Notes under the pieces: generated by a model
What the model saw: only the letters and a program-made list of their open reading frames with translations
What the model was told of the DNA's origin: nothing
Database searches by the model: none
Shown here: positions 35,381 through 49,500 of the stretch, piece after piece
How the letters are laid out: each line of letters starts with the position of its first letter
How positions within the stretch are numbered: position 1 is the first letter of the stretch
Source: Sapria himalayana
Taxonomy: Eukaryota; Streptophyta; Magnoliopsida; Malpighiales; Rafflesiaceae
Assembly (NCBI GenBank): GCA_029783825.1
Contig: JAREIK010000345.1
Coordinates: 102,001-166,000, forward strand
Direction of reading: 5' to 3'
Length of the DNA: 64,000 nucleotides
Made by a program: the position numbers and the translations under genes

Positions 35381-36916
35381 GTGTGGTTATTGAAACCGTT
35401 ATTGTTGCCTCGATAATCAGTTTTTTTTTCATGCTTTTATTTAATCAAGAGAAAATTTGGTTTAGTATTCCATGGGTGTTACAATCAGGTTGCATTTTCA
35501 TTTAAGGTTTAATTTTATTAGTTAAAGTATAGAGTGTTTCATAATTATACTACAATTATTCGGGTTCTTAATTTTCAAATTAATTTTTTCCTAGATCCCC
35601 CAAAAAGTTTTTGATAATAGCATCAAACGCGAACCCTATAATAACTTTCAGGGATTAGAGAAATTTGCAGTCGGGATTCCTAAATTACCTATTATGCATT
35701 ATGTAATTAAGGATCCTGAAGCATATTGATTTTTTATGTTTTCAAAGCCAAAAAAAAAATAGAATGATGGGATTTTCAATTTAGAAACAGATTTATAGTT
35801 TTGTTATAAACAACAATGCATGTAGTGAAATAGTTAAGAAAATGGAGATTGATAATAAAATATCTGTTCATTATCTTCAAGCCTTGGATCAAAGCTACTT
35901 GGAGATGAATCTATGATTGTATTATATATATTAATAAAATCATCCTATGTGCTTGCAATTAGTAAGGGAGGAATGTTTTTTTGCGAAAATATTGAAAAAT
36001 GTATTTATTTTCTTTTATGTTTAATTTAAATGCATAATTGTAGAGTATGAAGGTGATCCAATAGAGGTGTTGAGAGTACACAAGTGGTGATGTTCTTGTG
36101 TTTTATAATTCATTAGAGACTCCTGCAAGAATGATGGGGTATGAAAGTGTGTAAGAAAATACAAGCAAATAGGTAATAAGCATACACCTTTCAATATTAG
36201 TCTCCCCATGGATATGTTTCATAAAGTTGGTACTAATGAATCTAAAATAATTTTTTTTTTTATTTTTGAAAGGTTTATCTTGAAAGTAAAAGATGTCTTC
36301 AATGTTGTAGTAGCTTATTGTTGTAAATCTTATATGAATAACTAGTTGCATTGCCATTCTTAAGCATTTCAATGTAATCATGACCATGTGGTTTGTTTAA
36401 TATACATGACACATTCAAATAAATTATTACTTAGGATATTTATTTTTGAATTGGTTTGACATATATTTTGATTGATAAGTTTGTAGTTGGTTTAACTAGG
36501 GTATTCATCTATTAAAATTCATAATCTATTCAACATTAATATCCTTGTTATTTGTTTATTAGCATTTATTTTTTAATAATTAAAAATTTTGATATGTTAT
36601 TATTTAATTTGTGTTATTTTGTTACCTTAAATGAGTGCCCATGAAGAATGTGAAGGTCCTCTAATATATTTTTTGATTAAATATGTGTTAACTTTATACT
36701 AATAAATCTTATTCAATTGGGTATTATAATTTGCATATTAGATTATATGCTTAAAATTATTTAATATTTACATGATATCATATTCAAAGTATTAGATGAA
36801 TCATGGGTGTAATTATAAAGTTATTGATCACAAGCCATTTTGTGATTAGCCCACCAACAAGAATGTTTCGATTCATTCTTTTTCTTTTTAATGAACAAAA
36901 TCAAAGATGTCTAGAG

Positions 36917-36995
36917 CATGGTTTTAAAAAATATTAGGCACACCTTGGTTTGAATCTAAGGCATGCTTGGGGTGCTTAGGCATGTGCCTTTTAAC
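36917..36995. repeat. Degraded GGCGCC-rich terminus fragment
   Basis: ATTAGGCACACCTTGG...CTAAGGCATGCTTGG...TTAGGCATGTGCC resembles a mutated end of the element family intact at 50287-51686 (AAAGGCGCGCCTGAGG). The partner end is not found. Confidence 0.35.
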
Positions 36996-37099
36996 ATGTG
37001 TTTTTTATTTAATAATTATTAAATATAAACATGTATGATAATTATTTATTAATCTCAAACATATATATTATTATAGTTTTTTTTAAAATTAAATAAAAT

Positions 37100-40000
37100 A
37101 AAAAAATTTATTTAATTTAAATAAATGATTAATGGAACAAAAGCATAATATAAATAATGCATAAATTATATTAAAATAAAAAATATTAGAAATAAAAATG
37201 ATAATAAGTATAATCTAATATCTAATACATCAATAGTACGTAAATCATAATGAAATAAAAAAATTATAAAAATAAACAAAAACTAGCATAGTATCACAAT
37301 CACGCGAATCATGAATCATCAATAATTAATTGCTGTCTTTAGTATGGTAGTACATATAGAGATGCATATCATCATTATCATGAATACGTCTGAAAATATT
37401 AGTGTCCCCTCAATATTCTTAATTTTTATGTTTTATGAATTATAATCCATCATTTTTGATGCCTTATCTTAAATATTCAATATCAAATTTTATTAGTCCT
37501 TCATATATATAAGTATTTATATGATATATTATTGTAATCTTGTTATAATAATCTGAAATAATATTCGTTATAATAGAAAAGTAGATTTCAAATATATATA
37601 TTAGACACTTGAGGTGAGGGATTAGTAGATCATGTGTATTCATAGATAGCATGAGATATATAGATTCATAATATTTTTATAATAACAAAATATCGAAATA
37701 TTATTAATTATTATGTAATATGTTGGAGCAATAATCGATATCTAAGTACTGAGATAATTTATATTTATTTGATAGATCTCTCCGTTATTTGTCCATGTCT
37801 AATTGAATAGAGAAATCATTTTCTCTGAATACATTATCTTTATCCATACTCATAACCTGACCATAATTTTCATACTTGGTGTCATAATAAATAAATAAGT
37901 TATTAATTTTTTATGAATAAACCCTTTAGTTTGGTGTACATGGTTTATGCATATTGATATATATGTTAAAATATTTTTTATTTATTTTAATTTAATATTA
38001 TGATTTGTATATGTATTTAAATATTTGATTTTGTATTTCAATATTCATGATACTAAATGCATGGTAACATTTATATTTGTTAAATATGTTACTAATGTTA
38101 TATACACACTAAAGTATAATATAAGTAGAGAGTATATACATACAAATACATGTTCGTTGTGTAATAAAAAATTTTTATTAATTTCATAAAAAAAATTCTT
38201 GCATAATAGTCTGAGTTGTCAATAATAAGTTCATTCATATAATTGATGTAGTTAGATATTACATGTTGGTAGCTAATATATGACCCAACATAAGATATGT
38301 GTAATTTCAAGGGTGTATCATATTCATTTGGAACTTTTTTTTAGTTTTATAGACAAATAAAGACGGTTAAAATTTTATTATTTGCTAGGTATTATAAGAT
38401 ATTTTAATAAATTTTTTATTTTTTATAATATGTGAGAAATAATTTTTATTTTTTTTCTGTACTATTAGGATTCAGATTAATTACGTAACACATGTATTTT
38501 ACATGAAATATTATATCTAATTATCTATTTCTAAGTTCTAATAAATATATTAATAATTACTTTATTATTAGACATGTTATCAAAAGTAATACTAAATAAT
38601 TTATTTTAAATTTTATATTTTCTAAAGATTTGTATCATATATTCATATATGACAGAGTTATTATTAGGATAAAAAATCTCAAAAAATTTTAATTTTTTTT
38701 TAGTTTTCATTTAGAGTTTACATTTGGGTGGTAAGATATACAAATGATGTATTATCGTGAATAATTTATATTTTCTAAAGATCTACATCATATACTCATA
38801 TATGACAAGATCATCATAATGATGGAGAATTTTATAAAATCTTAAAATTTTTTTATTTTATTTTCATTTAGAGTCTATATTTTTGTGGTGAAACATGTAA
38901 ATGATGTATAGTCATGATTAATAACTATAAGACATCATATATATCACGTAATTAAAATTTTTAAATTTATTAATTATTAATTATTATTTAATTTATAATA
39001 TTTTATCATGTCATTATTATTTGTAGACCTAGGAATCCTATGATAAGTAAGTTTGAAGTAAGCCTGCATGATACTGACTATTTTAGGATTCTCAGAAAAT
39101 TTGATCGAAAGATTCATGATTTTAATCAGTTTAGTCATGTTTTTTCTCTCAAAATTATTAATGAAGTGGTTAACGAAATTGAATTAAATTCAATTTGAAA
39201 AATTTTATTGTTAAGTTGAGTTTTTATTGGATATAATATAGCATGCTTTTTGTTGCATTGATTGACATGATCCTTTAGGTGCTTAGTCGCACATGTATTT
39301 TTTTAATGTATATATCATTTGATAATATATGCATTATGTTGATTTTTCATTAATATTCATAAAATTTTTAATTTTTATTATTTTAAAGTGCATTTATACT
39401 ATTGATATTCATTTAGTTTTTTATTTTTTAGGTGACGAATTAGTTTTGGTTGATATTGTTAGAGAAAATATAGTTTCATTTTTTGACTTTTCAGTAGAGC
39501 TATCATTATTATCAACATCTACATTAATTTTATATTTATTAAATACATAATGAAACTAAAAAAAATAAAACTCAAAAAATTAAATAACAAAAAAGTACTA
39601 TTATCATAGACAATTTTGTTATAAAAATTGCGTCACTTTTAAAATCTAACATTGAAACAAGTTGGACGGACATACCCAAACCACCGTTTATCTCGTATGC
39701 ATAAGCCTAAATTGTAAGCTATAATTCTTAAAGTAAATAATTAAATAAATAAATATATAAAAATTAATATATCAAATATTCAAACTTCAAAGGACTCATT
39801 TGAACTTTAAATACTTGATATATTGTTTTTTTACTCTATTTATAGAGTAAAAAATATGTTACCAGAATCATGATAGATAAGAAATTTCTTCTACTCTATT
39901 TATAGAGTAGAAGAAATTATTTATAGATAGAGGAGGGTATAAAGGAGCGAGAGGAGAAAATTTTGAATGAAAATTATAAATTTCTACTCTATTTTTAGAG

Positions 40001-40480
40001 AATTCCAAATAATTTAAAATTAATTTTTTTGATTTTTTTAATGAGATGTGATTAGAATTATGATAGTTGTTGGATCTCTGTCTAATCGCCATTGGAAGAA
40101 AATTTGGTTATAAATTATAAAATATTTTTTATTTTTTTTAATAGATAACGAAAAAAATATTAAAGTGCCATTTGCTATTGTTGTCGGGGCATAGTAACAG
40201 GTAAGGGGATGTGCTATAATTTTTTTTTTTTGAAAAACCCATTCTTCATGTCATATGTATTGTGCACTATGCTTGTGTGGATCATGCCAACATGCTATGC
40301 ACACGTGCTATGATTGGTCCAACATAAGACACGGTTTGACTTGGTCAATCACGACATGAGTTGTACGATTGGCTGCATGACTTTGGTCCATGAACGTTTC
40401 TGGACCATGTTGTTTTGGATATGTCATAATTATTTTGGGTCGTGCCTTTTGTCATATCTCAGTTGCCCGAGCAACTTGTC
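37100..40480 (-). mobile_element. Decayed hAT element (copy I)
   Basis: It is collinear with the better-preserved hAT at 46567-50178: an AT-rich left part, C-terminal to N-terminal transposase remnants on the minus strand, and a right terminal block at 40190-40480 with CATGCCAACATGC, CACGACATGAG and TTGCCCGAG words. The exact ends and target duplication cannot be placed; the left end may be replaced by the fragment at 36917. Confidence 0.5.
37330..39130 (-). pseudogene. hAT transposase remnant (copy I)
   Basis: Minus-strand blocks align to those of the hAT pseudogene at 47.29-48.85 kb. At 38.1-38.31 kb lies the 70-codon piece opposite the 47.94-48.15 kb block. At 38.63-38.8 kb is the region around the conserved HVRY-like core. 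At 39.0-39.13 kb are the words around CATGATACT-ACTATTTTAGGATTCT. It has many stops. In intact hAT elements this DDE enzyme cuts and joins element ends; here only similarity is left. Confidence 0.55.
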
Positions 40481-40659
40481 ACTTTACCTTAGTTGTACTA
40501 GCTCTTGCATCATTATTCCACATTAAATAATCATCTTGAAACACTAAGTTTTCATGTACAATATCTTCAACTTTTATTTTTCTCATTAATTATTTATTAT
40601 TATCATATATATCTTATAAGAAAATAGAATCAATGATATAAGTAAATTATAAACACTAA

Positions 40660-40860
40660 GTTTATAATTTATATGTATGAACGAAGAACTTACTTAATAA
40701 TCGATATAATACAATTCATTTTAAGTAGTGTACAAGTGGAATTATATATATAACTCTAACTTATATTAGAGCAATCATTATATTAGTTGCTCCCATCCTT
40801 AAAGTATTAGTATAATAAATAATAAAAAGATAGATTATAATGCCTTATCAAAAGATGATA
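40660..40860 (-). mobile_element. Copia LTR (3' LTR of a minus-strand element)
   Basis: It aligns with 44432-44620: shared TATG-ATGAAC-AAGAACT, TA-T-TACGAGTGGAAT, and AAAGT-TAAGTATAATAAATAATAAAAA-ATA. The two copies flank integrase and reverse-transcriptase remnants read on the minus strand, so this lower-coordinate copy is the 3' LTR. Confidence 0.6.
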
Positions 40861-41049
40861 ATTTATAAATGTTTAGAATATCACGTTTGAAGAGGAGAAA
40901 AATATGTTAAGGTTTCTTCAAAATCTTTGTGAAGATGTCGATTGACTAATTTTTATAATTTTTAAGAAAATTATAAAAACTTATAATAATATTATCTTAG
41001 TGCAAGTTGATGTCTAACTTGAATATAAATACTCGACTAATTGTTGGTG

Positions 41050-41840
41050 ATCATTATCTTTGAAAGAAATGCCAAGGCTCATCAATTTTTTAATATATTT
41101 CAATGTAAGAAGAGTTGTATCGAGACAAATTTGTAATGAAAAATTAAAGAAATAATTAATTATCCTGATTGTGTATTTTTTATTTGAACTAGTGATAATA
41201 AAATAATTAATCTTTCATATATATTTTTTTGTATGTAATAGATTTAGCTGAAAGAGTTGTATCACATGATAAATTAGTACATGGCTCAATAGAAATATCT
41301 ATTAGAACATAATTAAGAAGACAAACATCAATGAGAGTATTAACTATATATCCATATATAATATTGTAATATCTTTTCTAGGGTAGGTCATGTCTATCCA
41401 AAGAAAATATATGTTTTCTAAGATCATTTTTTAGAGATTGTGATTGAATGTACTCAGTTAGTTGAGTGTTCTCATTAAGGATATCATCGACATAATTAAT
41501 AGAATCAATCTATAATATAAGTTCCATCAAAAAAATAAATAAAAATCTATACTACACATGTAACTCAAGAATTGATTCTCAGTGAAAACTTTGAAAATCA
41601 AATCTTTAATTAGATAATATAATACTCTTCATGATTTGCAAACTAAGTTTCATTACACTAGTTGAAATTCAAATGATAATTTTATATATAATTTTTCCAC
41701 ATGGTCATCATAAAAAATGATATTTTTTACATCACTAGTATATAGTTTATTTGTGTTACTATAGAAAATATTTGGTAATTTATACCAAATATCTAATTAT
41801 CTTATAGTGATTTTAAACTATTAAAATTTGTTTAGTTTTA
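41050..41840 (-). pseudogene. Ty1/copia reverse transcriptase remnant
   Basis: On the minus strand the catalytic motif YVDDIL lies at 41494-41477, preceded by a Phe/Tyr-rich stretch as in copia RT and followed by decayed connection sequence. Stops and frameshifts interrupt it throughout. The intact enzyme reverse-transcribes the element RNA. The order on the minus strand (integrase near 43 kb, then RT near 41.5 kb) is the diagnostic copia order, unlike gypsy where integrase follows RT. Confidence 0.65.
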
Positions 41841-41849
41841 AGTTTTCTA

Positions 41850-42766
41850 GGCAAATAAAGTTGAGATTATTGAAGAGACCCTAATATTTATTTTGAATTT
41901 TTTAGTTGGATTGTTATTATCTATATCTAATTTCAAAATTATTATCATTAAAATTATTATTTGTCATTATTTTATTATATTTTTTATTCTAACTTTAATA
42001 AGTTATATTTTAAATTTTTATAAATTATAATACAAACTAATAAATAAAAATTACATATGTACCATAATTTTATGTGTGCAATAATTCACATTTTTTTGAA
42101 CTAACATCTTATTAGTTTCTAAATTTGCAATTATGCATTTCAATTAGGTCGAACTTCAGAGTTAGGACTTAGTTTAAGAAGAGGAAATGAAAATGAGTGA
42201 ATAACAAACTATTTTAATTCTGAATTTATAGAATTTGTTTTCGTTAAAAAATTATATAATTTATTTTGAATTATGATATATATATATATGGAAAAATTGA
42301 GATAGGCTATGGATTTTTGCCCAATAGTAATTGGAAGTAAATATGATGGTTACAAACAATTGAACAAAATTATAAAATTAAAATTTTTTTGATTGACAAT
42401 GACATCAATAGGGTAGCGCCTATACCTATCGTTGTTGGGGCATGATTCTTACCCATTATGTTTAGTGTAATGGCTAAGGGGAAGGGAGGTTAAAAAAAAA
42501 CACATGCTCCATTCTTTGTGCTCCATGCCTTGTGCCTTGCGCCATATGCCTCATGCTTGTGTGGACCTAGCTAACATACCATGCACATGTTTCATGCTTG
42601 GCCAGACATGAGGTATGATTGGACTTGGCCCAACACGACATGAGCCATGTCATGGGCTAGCATGACCATGGGCACAACATGGTTTTAGATCATGTCATGT
42701 TGGGCTTGACACAACTATTTTTGCCTGTGTTATGCCCGGGCTGCCCAACCCATGTATCTAAATTAA
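41850..42766 (-). mobile_element. hAT fragment inserted in the copia element (copy L)
   Basis: It matches the right part of the hAT at 46567-50178: an AT-rich N-terminal side, then a terminal block at 42400-42766 with CATGCTTGTGTGGACC, CAACACGACATGAGCC and GGGCTGCCCAACCCATGTATCTAA at the right edge. The copy at 40190-40480 carries the same words. Left boundary and target duplication are unclear. Confidence 0.5.
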
Positions 42767-42979
42767 TTTAATCAAATATATATATTTTTTATATTTTTAT
42801 TATATGGGGGTGTGTTAGCACATGAACTTCGGTGTATGATCTTAAAATCAACACAATAAATATTGAAACTATTAGATATATATTTTAATATTTTATTATT
42901 TCTAATAATTTTTATATTTTTATTAAATTAATTTTTTAATTTTATGGTAAAATGATTGAAAAAAAATTGTGATTATAAT

Positions 42980-43260
42980 AAAAATAACTAATCAAGTGAA
43001 ACATGCATAATTATCAATAAATATGACAAAATATTTAAATTTATCTCGAATCTCATCTCTATTAAATTTTTATATGTTTAAGTATGTTAGTTCATTTGAA
43101 TCTTTACTTGCACAAGTTTAATATGTTGTATATGAAGTTTTATGGTACTTTTCTATTTAACATATCTCATAAGCTAGCATTTAGATATCTTTGGCACTAA
43201 AACTAATATTTCTTGCTTTATTAGAGATAAATAAATATGTCGGAAAATGAATAAGTATTG
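42980..43260 (-). pseudogene. Ty1/copia integrase remnant
   Basis: Minus-strand reading with stops gives a stretch ending KYFVIFIDNY, matching the first catalytic-Asp segment of copia integrase cores (YFVTFIDD-type), preceded by a decayed Cys-containing linker. It lies upstream, in element orientation, of the RT remnant at 41.5 kb. Only a short part of the core is readable. Confidence 0.55.
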
Positions 43261-44418
43261 ATTCAACAATATTCACATACCTAATGAGATACTATGCCAT
43301 AGAAGATTGAATATGCAGTTCATCCTACATAGTCCTAAATAAGTATTTTTTTAAAGTTTTTTAATCCTATAAAAGAATATTAGTGAAAGAAAAAATAAAA
43401 TTAGTATTAAGTTATCTTGAAATATAACTCATGAAAAGAAGACTATTGGAACTATCAATACTAAAAAGAATACTTGAAAAAAATAAAATACCAAGTTTAA
43501 TATTATTATAGTCAAGAATTTTAGATGATTTATTATTTATTATTATAATATTAAGGGACCAAGAAAAGAAGACAATGAATAATGAGTGATTATATATAAT
43601 ATGAGTATTAGTTCTTATGTCGATAACTTATAAGTTTGAAGTGGAAAGATAAGTTACAAAAGTTATAGTATAGGAGTGACTAAAATTATTTGGTATCATC
43701 TTAGAGAGTAATCTTGTGATTTTTTTTTTTTGGGGCAAGAGTCATGATGTGATAATTTTGTTGGAATTCCTAATAATTTTAGTAACAGGTTAATCTTTCT
43801 CAATATTTTTTGATTTCTTATGATCCGTGTCTTGTAGGAAGAATGTTATGCATATGTACACATACATCATACTGCACATCACTACTCTCTTGATTGAAAT
43901 CAACAATGAGTTGATATATTCAACACACACAATGCTCCACTGTATTGCTTACTAGATTGACACAACAATGAGTTGGTATCTTGTCACTCACTTGAACATT
44001 GTGCACAAATATGAAACACACTATTATGTATACGGTCTCTACTTGGTGAATACACTTCCATAACACGTTGAATCAATTATGCACTAAATCTGGCCACAAT
44101 ACCTCTCCACATGCGACCACACTATCGTGGCATGATAATGGGCACCTTGAGCACCCGACACAACATGCTACTTTGTGCATGGAAGTCCAAATCACCCACT
44201 ATACACAATATATATATATTACTATGCACTTTATTTCACACATGCAACACTCTACTATTTTTGTCAACAAGCACCTCATGGGCACTGTCAACACATGATG
44301 CAACACACCACACTTAGCACAAAATTTCATATCACCCTATGTTCACATATTACACCCACTGCCACACACTTCATTTTACACATTCACTCCTAGGGTTTGT
44401 GCAATTAAGCTGCAAAAA
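43261..44418. other. Copia 5' interior, gag not readable
   Basis: Sequence between the integrase remnant and the 5' LTR. From 43830 to 44400 it is CA-rich with short His/Thr-rich ORFs (76, 68 and 72 codons) that look like composition artefacts. No gag zinc knuckle was seen. Confidence 0.4.
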
Positions 44419-44620
44419 TGCTTGATATCATGTTAGATTGATATGCATGAACAAGGAACTCATATGATACTCATCATAATATTAGTCATTTTTGATAGTT
44501 TACGAGTGGAATCCTACATATAACCATAATTTGGATTGGTGAAGCTCACATATTAACTATTTTCATTCATAAAGTTTAAGTATAATAAATAATAAAAAAA
44601 TAAACCATAATAACTACAAT
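44419..44620 (-). mobile_element. Copia 5' LTR with PBS-like sequence (minus strand)
   Basis: On the minus strand the LTR ends ...AATCTAACA and is followed by TGATATCAAGCA (44430-44419), close to the tRNA-iMet PBS TGGTATCAGAGC. The LTR body matches 40660-40860. The right edge is placed where that similarity ends. Confidence 0.55.
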
Positions 44621-45492
44621 TTGACATGCAATTTTTTATTTTATGTTGTCATAAATATTAAAATTAGATAAATATTAGAAACAATTAAATTATGTTAATA
44701 AAATATATATATATAAGTAAAAATTAATTAACATATTGGTGTGGTCTTCATATTTTTGATAACTAACTTATTCACAATAGTCCTTAAGGCATTTATTTCA
44801 TGAAAATAATTTAATTATAATTTTTTTTTGTTTTGTAAGTTTTTTTTTATTTCATGATATATTTGTATATTTTACCAATTAATTTTGTATTATACTTTAT
44901 ATTTTATTTTTCAATTGCACTTATCCAACTATTTATTTTCATATTCAAAGATATTTTCATTTAAATTTTCTTTTCTATATAATTATTTATAAATTTTTTT
45001 GAATTCATATACATAATTATCCTCTTAATTTGTTCATGACAAGCACTTCAAGATATTTCTAAATTTTAATCAAGATGATGCTTGTGCTTTTTTATACACT
45101 ATTTTATGATTTTATCATAAAATATGTATAACATTTTATTATTATCATCTGTGTTAAATAAATAATCATGTTTTCACTTCTAATTCATCATTTTAATTGA
45201 CTCACTTTTTATTTGACTTGTTCATCAAAATTAGTTTTATCTTTGCAAATAAAATTTTAAAAATATTAATGTAGATACATTTTTCTTGTTTCAAAGTTTT
45301 TTTTTTGTTTTAAATTTTGTGGAATATTTGGATTATTTGGCAATTAAAGAATGATAAGAATAATGTAATACAATTAAGTTTGTTTCTTTTTTTTTTGGAT
45401 ATAAAAATAAGTGAATACTATTGTAATAAAGATATTTCATATGATTTGTAATGAGATACACATTTAATAAATATATATATTTCTATTTTAGT
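44621..45492. other. AT-rich intron sequence, nothing recognised
   Basis: T-runs and AT-rich sequence only; no ORF or repeat terminus seen. Confidence 0.5.
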
Positions 45493-46566
45493 TAAAGGTG
45501 TCAAATGGGCTTGGTTGACCCGATTTGTATTTAGGTGGCTCATTGGCTTGACTGTTTAATTTTTTTTTGCTAATGTTTTGCCTGGACTGGTTGGATTCAG
45601 CCTGTTCAGGTCGGGTTTGGGGTGGCTTTTGGCCTTTTGCAAAATTTGTAATTCAAAATTTAAAATAATAAAAAATATTAATTTTAATTATGTAATCTTT
45701 AAATTAAAATAAATAAATAATTATTTAATTTTTAATTTTTAAAATTAAGAAAATATAAATAATTAAAATATAAAAACTAACAAGTGTCTGACTCTGAATC
45801 AATAGAAGTTACTATGCTAGAATTGATAAACTAAAACATTAATACACTAATCCAATGTAAATCATAAAATCATAAGTGTCTGAATCAAACCTCAGAGTAA
45901 AATGAAAAAAAATAAAATAAATAAAGACAATCCAAAAATGATAAATAAAAATAAAAATATATAAATTTCATTAGTGTATGATCAATGATGATAACAATAT
46001 CAGTGTATCAATAGCAGTAAGCCATAGGCAGTAAAGTAGGCTCAGATGCTCAGTTTAATGATTAATGTCTTGATCTCATATCAGTCGTTAATCGTCATCA
46101 ATATCAATGTCCTACGAATCATCAACAACAACTAACTCCACTTTTGTTGTAGTTCCTGTATGATTTTGGATGCTAAAATTTGAATCATTCCAATCCTTCA
46201 TGTATGTCAATATCTGATCGTAATTTTAATTTCTTATTTGAAATCATATTCACTGTAATAGAAAAATTAGACTCAATACTATGCTCGATACCGGAGGAGT
46301 CGGTAGATCCTATGCCATCTTAAATAGTACGAGATAGGTTGACTCATATGATTTTTATTACGATAAAATATCAATATTTTTATTATCGAAATATAATAGG
46401 ATTCGACAGTAATCGGTATCTAAGTACCGAGTTAGTTTATTTTTATTTGACTGTCCACCCTGTCGTTTTCTCCTTGCTACTTGAATTAAAAAGTTATCTT
46501 TGAATATGATATTTATGTTCGTATTCAGAGTCTCATTGCTATTATCATCATACATAGTATTGTAGT
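45493..46566 (-). mobile_element. hAT element left part (copy H), cut by another hAT
   Basis: The left terminus TAAAGGTGTCAAATGGGC at 45493 matches the TAGAGGTGTCAAA family terminus. Its interior from 45.7 to 46.55 kb is a diverged copy of 46.9-47.66 kb. On the minus strand 46060-46560 corresponds to the C-terminal dimerisation end of a hAT transposase. The similarity runs directly into the target duplication of the next hAT at 46559-46566. Confidence 0.65.
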
Positions 46567-49500
46567 TAGAGGTGTCAAATAGGTCACGTCGGGCTGGCCC
46601 AGCCCAGTTTTAGGTGGCCCAACTGGGCCACAGTGCCGTGCTTGGCACGACATAGTTTCATCTGGCCAGGCCCGACACAGCCCGTCATCCCGACATGTGA
46701 AAAATTCGTGCCAGTTTAGGCCCGTATAGGCCGGTTTTTAATTTTTAATAAATATTATTTTTTATTCAGATTAGTTATCATTTATATATTTTTAATACTA
46801 TAAAAGTTTTAGTTATTATTTTTAGTAATTAGTTAATATTAATTGTTAATTATAAATAAATAATTAAATTTTAAATGTTTATTTTATTAAATTTAATAAA
46901 ATATTAAATTTATTTATTATAATAAACAGCATTAAATTTTAAAACTAAATTTTGTATAAGTGTAAGTGTATGAATTAATAAAATATTAAAACTTAAATAT
47001 GAATAAAAATTAAAAAACAATATAAAATAAAAATTCATAAAAAATTAATATTAAAGTTTCAAGTATTAATCTACAAAGACACAAACTCAAGTCTCAAAGT
47101 AATATCACAAATAAAAATTAAATAAATACAAATACGATAGAAATGAGTAGATCAAAATCAAATATCAGACATCAGTATCTCAATCATTAAGCATCAAATT
47201 CATCAATTATCATATCATCCTCAATATCAATATCACATGGATCATTATCAGCAATCAATTCCTTCGTGTTTGTTGTAGTCCCAGTACGATCCTAGATGTC
47301 CAAGCTTGAATCCTCTAATTTATTTAGGTATGCTAATATCTTAATAATATTTGGACGTAATCTCAATCTCTTATCTGAAATTATATTCACTACAACAAAA
47401 AAAGCAAGCTCCTATGTTATGTTCGACACCAGAGGAATCAGTTGATCCCGTGTCATCTTAGATAGCATGAGAAAGATAGACCTATATGAATTCCTTCATT
47501 ATAATATATCAAAATTTTTAGTATCAGAATGTGATATGATTGAGTAATAATTAGTATCTTAGTATTGAGACAGCTGGCTCCTATTCGACGGTCCACCCCA
47601 TTATTATTTCTGAATATGATATCCATGTCCATACTTGGAGTCTCACCGGTATTATCATTATACCAGATATCGTAGTATATAAAGAGTTCTGTTAAACTTC
47701 TCGTGAATGAACCCTTCAGGTGGCCCTTCCAGGTTAATGCTCGAGAAAAGATAAGTTAATATATTCTTTATTCTTTCCACCTTAATTCTAGGATTCATGC
47801 AGGCAACCAAACAATAAAGAGATAGAATGGTGGATCAGTATTTTAAGTATTTAGTTTCTATCTCTACAACCATATCGCCAAGTATCGGATTATTATGATA
47901 CTTCCTAAATATGCTACTAATATTGCATATGCACCTGAGTGCAATGCAAGCCATGAGGATATAAACTAATGACACATGTTCGTCGTGTCATAAAAAAATT
48001 TCAGGAATTTCATAAATAAAATTTCTGTAGTCTATACTGTTTCGTTAATAATAAGTTTATCATTCTTATAATTGATGTAGTTAAATATCATAAGTTCGTA
48101 TCCAACACATGACTTTAACTTCATGCATGTGCAATTCCAATGACATCTCACATTTGATTAAAATTTTATCTTAAGATTTGCAGACAAATAGAAACTATTG
48201 TACTCTTATTATTTGTGAGACATACGAATATATTTTAGTAATTTACGTATGTTTTCTATAATAGTGGCACACACCTTCATTCCCGTTTGTATAATCTGGT
48301 TAATGACTTGACATATGTATCTAACATGAAAAATTTCTCATAATAGTCTATTTCTAATAAACATGCTAATCGCTATTTCATTATTAGATACATTATCAAA
48401 TGTGATATTAAAAATTTTATTTTAAATTTTATATTCTCCAAAAAATTTTATCATGTACTCATAAATGAACATTTTATTATGAGAATGAAGAATCTCTGAG
48501 AATCCTAATATATTTTTATTTAATATTCATTTAGAATTTAAATAGTAGGTGGTGAGAAATGCATAAGATGCATCATCGTGACTAGTCCAGATATCAGATG
48601 TCATAGATATCACTTCACTATAATGCCTAAATTTATTAATTATTATTATTTTTAAGTTATAGTATTTTAGTATGTTATTCCTAAATGTGGACTTAAGAAT
48701 CTTACGATATGTAGGCTTAAAATAAGTTTGCATGATACTAACTATTCTTGGATTCTTCAAAAATTTAATTAGAAGATATATCGTGGTGATTGTTTGGCCA
48801 TGTTTTTTCTCCTTAACTCGTTGCAGAATATGAAGGGAGTCAACATTGATGTTGAACTCGATCTATGCTCAAAATATCTACTACTGAGTTGAGTTTGTCT
48901 AAAATTTAATGTATCATATTATTTGGTGTATTGTTTGACATGTCTCTTAAGTGTTTGACATGCCTCTTAAGGTGCTAATCTCACACGAACTTTAATAGTT
49001 TAAGTTTTTTTACAATATTTGTATTGTGCTAATATTTTTTTAGCACTCCTAATATTTTTATATTGTATTATAATAAAGTGAGTTCAAATTATTGATATCT
49101 TTTTAATTATTTTTTATTTTTTAGATGTTTGAGTCGAAACGATTGGAGAAATCAAAATTTTGGTGGCTCAAACATTTTTGTAGGGTTTTTGTTATTTATA
49201 TTATAATTTTTTATATTTACGTTTAAATTAAATTTATTATCGTAATTAAAATTATTATTAATTATTTTTATTTATTTTTTAAGTATATTGTATTTTATAT
49301 TTTTAAAATGATATATTAATTACAATTTATTAAACTAAAAATTAACTCTTAAATTTTAACTTAATGTTAACTAAAATTTAAAAATAACACTTAACTAAAT
49401 AATAAAAATAAGTACCCATTAATCATAATGCTTAAAATAATATTTGTCTTTTGATGTTTGTACCGCACTACAATTGACATTTCGCATTACAGTCCACTAT

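Noticed and set aside
44068..44393. Overlapping His/Thr/Tyr-rich ORFs
   Set aside because: CA-rich composition in the decayed copia 5' interior; no zinc knuckle or other motif.
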